NCBI GenBank assembly: GCA_905236895.1
Contig: CAJOQI010000143.1
Location: 1 to 5,327, forward strand
Origin: an uncultured Peptostreptococcaceae bacterium
GTDB lineage: Bacteria > Bacillota > Clostridia > Peptostreptococcales > Anaerovoracaceae
Direction of reading: 5' to 3'
Length of the DNA stretch: 5,327 nt
The translations under genes and the position numbers were made by a program. Below, piece by piece: positions 1 through 4,418 of the stretch (positions within the stretch are counted from its first letter, which is position 1; each line of letters begins with the position of its first letter). The notes under the pieces were generated by a model. That model was not told the origin of the DNA, made no database searches, and worked only from the letters and a program-made list of their open reading frames with translations.

Positions 1-396
1 ACTGTAGGAATCGACGCCATCATCAATATGAAGGGATTCCACGGACACTTCGGCCTTGAGAGATTCAAAAACGTGGAAGCATATAATCTGGGATCCCAGG
101 TTCCAAACGAGGAACTAATCGCCAGGGCCAAAGAAGTAGGGGCGGATGCCATTCTGGTTTCTCAGACCGTAACCCAAAAGGATATTCATATTATCAACCT
201 GACCAATATGGTTGAGCTTATGGAAGCCGAGGGGCTGAGGGATAAGATGCTTCTTTGCTGCGGCGGACCCCGTATCTCCCACGAGCTTGCTCAGGAACTG
301 GGATATGATGCAGGCTTCGGTCCTCATACCTATGCGGAGCATGTAATGAGCTATATTGCTACTGAGATCGTGAAGAGGGGATGGCAGAAGAAATAG
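1..396 (+). CDS. kamE: Lysine 5,6-aminomutase beta subunit, C-terminal part (5' end cut by window)
   Basis: KamE with KamD forms the adenosylcobalamin- and PLP-dependent enzyme that moves the terminal amino group of beta-lysine (or D-lysine) in lysine fermentation; it acts in the cytoplasm. The frame is open from base 1 and codes for 131 residues before TAG, about half the usual length of some 260, so the start lies upstream. The visible part is the Rossmann-like B12-binding domain. The first residues, TVGIDAIINMKG, match the segment directly after the cobalamin-ligand His of the DxHxxG motif, so the window begins inside that motif. The Lys at bases 31-33 lines up with Lys144 of the Clostridium sticklandii beta subunit, which holds PLP. 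GSQVPNEEL, SQTVTQKD and CGGPRISHEL are further family blocks. The nearby ato genes support the lysine pathway. An ornithine aminomutase subunit is less likely, because there the B12 domain and PLP lysine lie in the large OraE chain. Confidence 0.92.
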   Translation, partial: TVGIDAIINMKGFHGHFGLERFKNVEAYNLGSQVPNEELIARAKEVGADAILVSQTVTQKDIHIINLTNMVELMEAEGLRDKMLLCCGGPRISHELAQELGYDAGFGPHTYAEHVMSYIATEIVKRGWQKK

Positions 397-431
397 CACA
401 GCTTAAGAACCCCTAAAAGATTGAAAAATAC

Positions 432-459
432 CATTCCCCTGGTCTTCACCAGGGAAATG
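432..459 (+). terminator. Hairpin terminator behind kamE
   Basis: A 12-bp stem with one C/A mismatch (432-443 with 448-459) closes on a CTTC tetraloop, 36 bases after the kamE stop. It is followed only by a weak T-rich stretch (TGTTGTCT), so it may stop transcription incompletely or act as a 3' stabiliser. It lies just ahead of a strong promoter, which fits the end of the kam transcript. Confidence 0.6.
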
Positions 460-478
460 TGTTGTCTAAGTGAACATA

Positions 479-507
479 TTGACATGATTATGTGAAATGG
501 TTATAAT
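479..507 (+). promoter_or_regulatory. Consensus sigma-A promoter for atoE
   Basis: A perfect TTGACA (479-484) and a perfect TATAAT (502-507) are separated by the ideal 17 bases. The predicted start is near 513-515, giving a leader of about 85 nt before atoE. Such a match is rare by chance and implies strong transcription unless a repressor intervenes. It separates atoE from the upstream kam genes. Confidence 0.88.
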
Positions 508-513
508 GTGAGG

Positions 514-554
514 TGGAATTCTAGCGGTATATCATATATATAGTAAGAATTCCA
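514..554 (+). promoter_or_regulatory. Stem-loop at the 5' end of the atoE leader
   Basis: TGGAATTCT (514-522) and AGAATTCCA (546-554) form a perfect 9-bp stem around an AT-rich loop containing a TATAT/ATATA repeat. It starts at or next to the predicted transcription start. It could protect the 5' end of the mRNA from decay, or as DNA be the operator of a dimeric regulator. The sequence alone does not decide between these. Confidence 0.5.
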
Positions 555-599
555 TAAAAGACATCATTATATAGTTTTATTATTTTAGGAGGAAATGGT

Positions 600-2009
600 A
601 TGAAGAAATTTACCGCAGGATGCGTAAATGTCATGAGTAAATGGCTTCCAGACGCATTCATCTTCGCTGTAATTCTTACGATTATCGTATTTATTGCAGC
701 AATGCCGGCTGCTGGTGCGGGCCCGCTCCAGATGGCTATGGCATGGGGAGACGGTGTATGGGGACTCCTCGCATTCTCAATGCAGATGGCCCTCGTAGTA
801 GTAACAGGTACAGCCTTTGCTACAGCTCCCATCATCAAGAAAGCTCTTGATGCTATCGCTAAACTTGCAAAGACACCTGCACAGGGTGTTGCACTGGTAG
901 TACTCGTCAGCGGTATCGCTAACTTCCTTAACTGGGGATTTGGACTTATCGTTGGTGCACTGCTCGGACGTGCAGTTGCAAGACAGCTCAGTAACGTTGA
1001 CTACCGTATGCTGATTGCTGCCGGTTATTCCGGATTCGTAATTTGGCACGCTGGTATGTCCGGTTCCATTCCACTTAACCTGAACACACCCGGTCAGATT
1101 GTTGACGGTGCTGTTGCTAACACAGGTGGAGCTGTTACAGAACTGATCCCCACCACAGAGACAATCTTCTCTGTATGGAACCTGATCATGATCGTAGCAG
1201 TAGTAGTACTGACAGCAATCCTTTTCGCTGTTGCTCACCCGAAGGCTGAGGACACATTCGTTGTTGATCCTAAGCTCCTCCAGGATGAAGAACGCGAATA
1301 TCCAAAGCCCGTTACACCTGCTGAGAAGATTGAAAACAGCCCGATTCTTGCTTGGATCATCGGTATCTGTGGTCTCGTATGGATTGTTGTATTCTTCTTC
1401 ATCAAACAGGACATCAATGGTGTAACCTATGGTAAGGGACTCAATGGTCTTAACCTGAACTCAGTAAACTTCATCTTCCTGATTCTCGGTCTCATTGGAC
1501 ACGGAACACCAATCCGCTACGTCCACGCTGTTATCGACGCAGCAAAGGGTGCTGCTGGCGTTATCCTTCAGTTCCCCTTCTATGCTGGTATTCAGGCAAT
1601 GATGGTATTCAAGGCTGGTTCCACAGGCACCTCCCTTGCAGCTGTTATCTCTGAGTTCTTCGTAGGTATTTCCAATACCATCACATTCCCGCTCTGGACA
1701 TTCCTCGCAGCTGGTATCGTAAACTTCTTCGTACCTTCCGGCGGTGGACAGTGGTCCGTACAGGGTCCGATCATGATGCCTGCTGGCCTCGCACTCGGAG
1801 TAAAGCCTGCTGTAACAGGTATGGCTATTGCATGGGGTGACCAGTGGACCAACATGATTCAGCCATTCTGGGCTCTGCCTGCACTTGGTGCTGCTGGCCT
1901 TGGCGCAAAGGACATCATGGGTTACTGCGTACTTACACTCCTGGTAATGGGTGTTGTAGCTTGCGTAGGATTCCTTGCAATCGGTGCTATGGGAATTTCC
2001 GCAATCTAA
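600..2009 (+). CDS. atoE: AtoE-type short-chain fatty acid transporter
   Basis: This is a 469-residue, highly hydrophobic inner-membrane protein of the short-chain fatty acid transporter family (AtoE, SCFA_trans), close to the usual 440-470 residues. Hydrophobic spans are visible at about residues 18-36, 52-73, 96-122, 137-150, 192-212, 248-268, 288-302, 317-337, 345-379 and 440-463. Hallmarks are NWGFGLIVGALLGR near 111-124, WHAGMSGSIPLN at 149-160, FVPSGGGQWSVQGP at 377-390 and AWGDQWTNMIQPFWALP at 411-427. A charged cytosolic-looking loop lies near 213-246. The start is set by AGGAGG at 587-592, seven bases before ATG. In E. coli the homologue is linked to acetoacetate/butyrate uptake. Here, between kamE and atoDA, it could instead export butyrate or exchange it for another acid; that direction is inference. 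It has its own strong promoter. Confidence 0.95.
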   Translation: MKKFTAGCVNVMSKWLPDAFIFAVILTIIVFIAAMPAAGAGPLQMAMAWGDGVWGLLAFSMQMALVVVTGTAFATAPIIKKALDAIAKLAKTPAQGVALVVLVSGIANFLNWGFGLIVGALLGRAVARQLSNVDYRMLIAAGYSGFVIWHAGMSGSIPLNLNTPGQIVDGAVANTGGAVTELIPTTETIFSVWNLIMIVAVVVLTAILFAVAHPKAEDTFVVDPKLLQDEEREYPKPVTPAEKIENSPILAWIIGICGLVWIVVFFFIKQDINGVTYGKGLNGLNLNSVNFIFLILGLIGHGTPIRYVHAVIDAAKGAAGVILQFPFYAGIQAMMVFKAGSTGTSLAAVISEFFVGISNTITFPLWTFLAAGIVNFFVPSGGGQWSVQGPIMMPAGLALGVKPAVTGMAIAWGDQWTNMIQPFWALPALGAAGLGAKDIMGYCVLTLLVMGVVACVGFLAIGAMGISAI

Positions 2010-2033
2010 GTTATTTAGACATAAGCTATTTAT

Positions 2034-2059
2034 GGGACGGTCCTTTCCGGGACCGTCCC
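2034..2059 (+). terminator. Hairpin after atoE
   Basis: A perfect 10-bp GC-rich stem (2034-2043 with 2050-2059) with loop TTTCCG sits 24 bases after the atoE stop. Only three T follow before the run breaks, so it is probably a leaky terminator or a processing/stability element. I see no convincing promoter between it and the next small gene, which therefore probably depends on read-through. Confidence 0.6.
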
Positions 2060-2090
2060 TTTCACATTATAAGTAAAAGGGAAAACCAAA

Positions 2091-2312
2091 ATGGATTTAG
2101 TAAAAACATTTGCTATTCTTGCAGTGTTCATAGTTCTTGCGGTGGCTAATATCCTGAATATAAGACGCCATCATAAGGAAAAAAAGGAAGCGAAAGAAGA
2201 GAAAAAGCGTAGAGGCATCAAACTGGCTCAAAGAGAAAAGCCGGCAGAGAATCCGGAGCCTCAAGACAAAAAAGAAGAAAAAACCGAGGATAATCCTTTT
2301 GAGGAGTATTGA
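2091..2312 (+). CDS. Small single-span membrane protein with a charged tail, unknown function
   Basis: I do not recognise this 73-residue product. Residues 4-22 form one hydrophobic helix (LVKTFAILAVFIVLAVANI), followed at once by RRHHKEKK. By the positive-inside rule this places the C-terminal tail in the cytoplasm. The remaining 45 or so residues are almost all Lys, Glu, Arg, Pro and Asp, probably disordered or coiled, ending in NPFEEY. A good ribosome site (AAAAGGGA, 2075-2082) lies eight bases before ATG. The gene sits 81 bases behind atoE and ahead of the atoDA promoter, so co-transcription with atoE by read-through is likely. It could be an accessory or stabilising subunit of the transporter. 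The small gamma-type subunits of sodium-pumping decarboxylases have a similar layout, but I see no motif that supports that. Being real is likely; any role is a guess. Confidence 0.75.
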   Translation: MDLVKTFAILAVFIVLAVANILNIRRHHKEKKEAKEEKKRRGIKLAQREKPAENPEPQDKKEEKTEDNPFEEY

Positions 2313-2337
2313 AAAGGCATTAAACTTATGTTAAAAT
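2309..2337 (+). promoter_or_regulatory. Extended -10 promoter for atoDA
   Basis: TTGAAA (2309-2314) and TAAAAT (2332-2337) are 17 bases apart, and TG at 2329-2330 gives the extended -10 element TGn. The -35 box overlaps the TGA stop of the upstream small gene (2310-2312). The predicted start is near 2343-2345, leaving a leader of about 70 nt before atoD. Confidence 0.78.
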
Positions 2338-2344
2338 AGTAACG

Positions 2345-2372
2345 CTGGGATTAGTCTTAGGATTAAACCCAG
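2345..2372 (+). promoter_or_regulatory. Stem-loop at the 5' end of the atoDA leader
   Basis: CTGGG (2345-2349) pairs with CCCAG (2368-2372). After one A/A mismatch a second 6-bp stem (2351-2356 with 2361-2366, one G-U pair) closes on loop TTAG. The hairpin begins at the predicted transcription start, as at atoE. No T-run follows, so it is not a terminator. A 5' mRNA-protecting role is plausible. Confidence 0.5.
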
Positions 2373-2414
2373 GCGAGGTTAAATTCTTATAGTTTTAGGA
2401 AAGGTGATTTAAGT

Positions 2415-3131
2415 ATGGCAATCAACAAAATAATCACTGCAGAAGAAGCCGTAGCTGGCGTTAAGGACGGTATGACCATCATGATCGGTGGCTTCCTGGG
2501 AACAGGAACACCGGAGTGCATCATTGATGCTTTGGTGGCTAAGGGAGTTAAGGACCTTACCGTAATCGCTAATGACGGCGGTCTTCCGGTTGGCGCCTAT
2601 GATGCTAAGACAGCAAGAGGCGTTGGCAAATTGCTCGAAAAGGGCATGATCAAACACATCATTGCTTCCCATGTAGGAATGAATCCGCTTATCGGAGATG
2701 GCATGATTGCAGGAACCCTTGAGTGCACATTGGTTCCACAGGGAACACTGGCTGAGAAGATTCGTGCAGCCAACTATGGTCTCGGTGGAGTTCTTACACC
2801 TACGGGCGTAAGCACACCGATGGAAGTAGAGAAGGACGAACTTGGAAGAGACAAGCAGGTGCTTGAACTCAACGGAAGAAAGTATCTCCTTGAGATGCCT
2901 CTCCATGCAGACTATGCATTCTGCAGAGCTTCCGTAGCCGATACATTTGGTAACTTCTACTGTGCCAAAGCAACCAAGAACTTCAACTATGTAATGGCAG
3001 GCGCTGCTGATCACACATTCATCGCAACCGAAAAGTTGGTTCAGGTTGGAGATGTGGATCCTGATATTTGGGATGTTCCCGGCGTAGTAGTAGAAGGAAT
3101 CGTGGAAGGAGAACCGGTATGGCAGATTTAA
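2415..3131 (+). CDS. atoD: Butyrate/acetoacetate CoA-transferase subunit A
   Basis: This is the alpha subunit (238 residues, normal is about 215-240) of a family I CoA-transferase. With AtoA it moves CoA from butyryl-CoA to acetoacetate (or acetate) in the cytoplasm. The family signature, Asp-Gly-x2-three hydrophobics-GGF-x3-G-x-P, is met exactly by residues 18-33 (DGMTIMIGGFLGTGTP). Further typical blocks are NDGG near 53, IASHVGMNP near 83-91 and VPQGTLAEKIRAANYGLGG at about 107-125. The start is supported by AAAGGTGA at 2400-2407, seven bases before ATG. The gene overlaps atoA by 13 bases, so the two subunits are probably translationally coupled. In lysine fermentation this step releases butyrate and activates the acetoacetate made by Kce; the kamE neighbour supports that role over general ketone-body use. 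Confidence 0.95.
   Translation: MAINKIITAEEAVAGVKDGMTIMIGGFLGTGTPECIIDALVAKGVKDLTVIANDGGLPVGAYDAKTARGVGKLLEKGMIKHIIASHVGMNPLIGDGMIAGTLECTLVPQGTLAEKIRAANYGLGGVLTPTGVSTPMEVEKDELGRDKQVLELNGRKYLLEMPLHADYAFCRASVADTFGNFYCAKATKNFNYVMAGAADHTFIATEKLVQVGDVDPDIWDVPGVVVEGIVEGEPVWQI
3104..3111 (+). promoter_or_regulatory. Ribosome binding site of atoA inside atoD
   Basis: GGAAGGAG lies in the last codons of atoD, seven bases before the ATG at 3119. It decides the atoA start: an upstream in-frame ATG at 3068 would add 17 basic residues (GCSRRSSRRNRGRR...) that are foreign to the family and merely read the atoD sequence in another frame. Confidence 0.85.
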
Positions 3132-3772
3132 AAGAAAGAATTGCAAGAAGATGCGCAAAAGAATTTGAAGATGGCGCATTTGTAAACCTTGGTATTGGTC
3201 TTCCTACACAGGTAGCTAACTACCTTCCTGAAGGAGTAACAGTTACACTTCATTCCGAGAACGGATTTGCAGGCCTTGCAGGAATGGCTGAAAAGGGACA
3301 CGAAGATGTTGATATCATCAACTCCGGTGGTGCATATGTAACCACAGTTCCTTGGGTTAAGTATTTCGATACAGCAACCAGCTTCGGTATGGCAAGAGGT
3401 CATCTGGATGCTACAGTTCTCGGAGCTATGGAAGTTGCTGAGAACGGAGACCTGGCTAACTGGATCGTTCCTGGTGCAAAGGTAGCAGGAATGGGCGGAG
3501 CTATGGACCTGGTAGCAGGAGCTAAGAAGGTTATCGTAGTAACTCTTCATACACAGAAGGGTGCTCCAAAGATTTTGGAAAAATGCACACTTCCTCTCAC
3601 AGCTGAGAAGTGCGTAAGCAAGATCATCAGCGAGATGGGCGTTATGGAAGTTACACCGGAAGGAATCGTAGTAACCGAACTTCATCCGGATTTCACAAAG
3701 GAAGATATCCAGGCTGCAACAGGCTGCAAGCTGATCTTCTCACCTGACCTGAAGCCAATGGAAGAGGAGTAG
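3119..3772 (+). CDS. atoA: Butyrate/acetoacetate CoA-transferase subunit B
   Basis: This is the beta, catalytic subunit of the CoA-transferase (217 residues, the usual length). The active-site Glu is residue 47 in LHSENGFAG, where it forms the glutamyl-CoA thioester; the family pattern is [LF][HQ]SENG. Other family blocks are NLGIGLPTQVANYLP (23-37), SGGAYVT, then ARGHLDATVLGAMEV and NWIVPGAKVAGMGGAMDLV. The last of these is the glycine-rich stretch typical of AtoA/ScoB. SENGFAG differs slightly from the more common SENG-hydrophobic-hydrophobic-G form, a mild deviation. The start at 3119 is chosen from the internal ribosome site and family length. It overlaps the atoD stop by 13 bases. The last codons and TAG form one end of a long inverted repeat (3766-3950). 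Confidence 0.95.
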   Translation: MADLKERIARRCAKEFEDGAFVNLGIGLPTQVANYLPEGVTVTLHSENGFAGLAGMAEKGHEDVDIINSGGAYVTTVPWVKYFDTATSFGMARGHLDATVLGAMEVAENGDLANWIVPGAKVAGMGGAMDLVAGAKKVIVVTLHTQKGAPKILEKCTLPLTAEKCVSKIISEMGVMEVTPEGIVVTELHPDFTKEDIQAATGCKLIFSPDLKPMEEE

Positions 3773-3950
3773 GCGATTTCAGCCTCCCCGCTGTTTTCGG
3801 AAGCGGGAAATAATAACCTCAAATAAAAAAGGACTTTTGGGAGTGTCGTAAAGGTGCGTTGCACCAACGACACTCCAAGCAAAAGTCTTTTTTATTTTTC
3901 GGATTATTTCACCGCTCCTCAAAAGGCGGATCGGCTGAAATGCCTACTCC
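3766..3950. repeat. Long imperfect inverted repeat reaching into the atoA stop codon
   Basis: The left arm runs inward from 3766 and the right arm, read on the minus strand, inward from 3950. Both arms carry the same ordered parts: GGAGTAGGC, ATTTCAGCC, a small GC hairpin, GAAATAAT, an A-rich run, GACTTTTG and GGAGTGTCGT. The outer part is identical over 18 bases except for one extra G at 3775. The small hairpins differ in sequence but keep their pairing: CCCGCT/AGCGGG at 3787-3807 on the left, CCGC/GCGG at 3912-3929 on the right. The centre is the strong terminator. Because the arm includes the last atoA codons, this is more than a simple terminator. Confidence 0.85.
3821..3897. terminator. 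Very strong bidirectional terminator
   Basis: Stacked stems total about 33 bp: GGTGC/GCACC (3853-3857, 3861-3865) with loop GTT; GGAGTGTCGT/ACGACACTCC (3840-3849, 3867-3876); GACTTTTG/CAAAAGTC (3832-3839, 3880-3887); and an outer A-rich/T-rich stem (3821-3830, 3888-3897). A bulge AAG at 3877-3879 and a bulged G at 3831 interrupt it. A T-run (3888-3899) serves plus-strand transcripts, and the A-run (3821-3830) gives the matching U-run on the minus strand. It ends the atoDA mRNA and would also end the convergent minus-strand RNA. Confidence 0.9.
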
Positions 3951-4070
3951 ATAACTGTTGCTAATTGTCGCAACCATCACTGCGGAGGGCGTTTTCAGTT
4001 ATCTCTACTCCTCAAACTTATAACCCGCTCTTCGTCTCGCAAGGGGTTGCGTGTGACATTTTCCGTCAAT

Positions 4071-4103
4071 AAAAAAGCCGCCAAAGCCAAGAACTAAGAC
4101 GGC
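4071..4103 (-). terminator. Possible internal attenuator in the minus-strand RNA
   Basis: On the minus strand GCCGTC (4103-4098) pairs with GGCGGC (4082-4077), with one A/C mismatch and a 15-base loop, and is followed directly by six T (4076-4071). Stop here would give a short RNA of about 84 nt, read-through the full form. The stem is short, so this is weak as a terminator but has the form of an attenuator. Confidence 0.4.
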
Positions 4104-4159
4104 GCTACAAATGTGGTCGGGTTAGTCGCTAAAAGCGATTCCCTTCCTGACACAAGGAT

Positions 4160-4189
4160 AGCATAAAACAGAAAAAATGTAATTGTCAT
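4160..4189 (-). promoter_or_regulatory. Minus-strand promoter for the structured RNA
   Basis: On the minus strand ATGACA (4189-4184) and TATGCT (4165-4160) are 18 bases apart, with a T-rich spacer. The predicted start near 4153-4154 coincides with the base of the first stem-loop of the RNA candidate, which supports both calls. Confidence 0.55.
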
Positions 4190-4418
4190 AATACCTGGAG
4201 GCGTTATTTTTTGTGCTTTCGTCCAATAAGAAAAGGGGTATAAGTCAGTAAAAGTATTTGTTGAAAAATGAGAAAAGAAGGGTAGGTTTTTGGAGATAGC
4301 AACAAGTAAAATGGGAATATTTCCAATTATTATTGTTATAGCGACCCTAATATGCTAACATCGAATGGACAGAATTGTATGACAAATAAGTACATTTATG
4401 TGTGTAGAGGTTAATGGA
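4190..4418 (+). other. AT-rich upstream region of the peptidase gene
   Basis: No gene is visible here. The region should contain the promoter of the downstream peptidase, but I find no box pair with good spacing; TATGCT at 4351-4356 is a possible -10 without a clear -35. TGGGAAT/ATTTCCA (4312-4325) is a 14-base palindrome with one mismatch that could be an operator, or chance in AT-rich DNA. Confidence 0.3.

Larger units (their letters stand above)
3821..4154 (-). ncRNA. Candidate structured non-coding RNA of about 335 nt, unknown family
   Basis: A promoter on the minus strand points into this region, which ends at the bidirectional terminator and has no credible protein gene. Read 5' to 3' on the minus strand, it begins with a composite stem-loop whose base coincides with the predicted start. 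TGTG-TC (4154-4149) pairs with GACCACA (4118-4112), then GGG/CCC, then TCGCT/AGCGA with a TTT loop. Next come a hairpin with a T6 run (4103-4071), CGCAA/TTGCG (4051-4038, loop CCCC), and a three-part nested stem (3998-3988 with 3944-3935; 3987-3984 with 3950-3947; 3974-3970 with 3961-3957). A CCGC/GCGG hairpin (3929-3912) follows. AACCC/GGGTT (4048-4044 with 4026-4022) competes with the CGCAA/TTGCG stem, so two folds are possible. I see no tmRNA, RNase P, SRP, 6S or T-box core motif. It could also be an orphan leader that lost its gene. Confidence 0.5.

Noticed and set aside
1196..1209. GTAGTAGTA-type short repeat in atoE (also near 3084 in atoD)
   Set aside because: It is explained by runs of Val codons in hydrophobic segments and is not a regulatory or mobile repeat.
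3068..3118. Earlier in-frame ATG for atoA
   Set aside because: It would add 17 residues rich in Arg and Ser that the family lacks, and it has no good ribosome site. GGAAGGAG supports the start at 3119.
2409..3179. Long open frame on the minus strand opposite atoD
   Set aside because: It lies exactly antisense to a clear CoA-transferase gene, has no family resemblance and no convincing ribosome site. It is a by-product of the codon use of atoD. The same holds for the minus-strand frames at 777-1238, 1592-1855, 3128-3685, 4347-4685, 4749-5021 and 4912-5232.
3787..3807. Small hairpin CCCGCT/AGCGGG as the atoA terminator
   Set aside because: It is followed by AAATAATAA, not a T-run. The stronger hairpin at 3821-3897 with T6AT5 is the better terminator.
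3682..3882. Minus-strand frame of 66 residues across the terminator and the atoA end
   Set aside because: It runs through the bidirectional terminator and into antisense atoA, so it is not a plausible gene.
3909..3977. Minus-strand mini-frame of 22 residues (ATG at 3977, TGA at 3909) within the RNA candidate
   Set aside because: No ribosome site precedes it and it is buried in the nested stem at 3998-3935. A leader peptide cannot be excluded, but nothing supports it.
3900..4160. Known housekeeping RNA (tmRNA, RNase P, SRP, 6S) or T-box leader
   Set aside because: Neither strand shows the tmRNA tRNA-like ends, the RNase P GAGGAAAGTCC core, the SRP GGAAGC-type tetraloop stem or the T-box GGGTGGNACCGCG motif.
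3766..4190. A whole miniature transposon (MITE) spanning the inverted repeat and the RNA region
   Set aside because: The inverted repeat closes within 3766-3950. I see no terminal repeat near 4190 matching 3766, and no target-site duplication.
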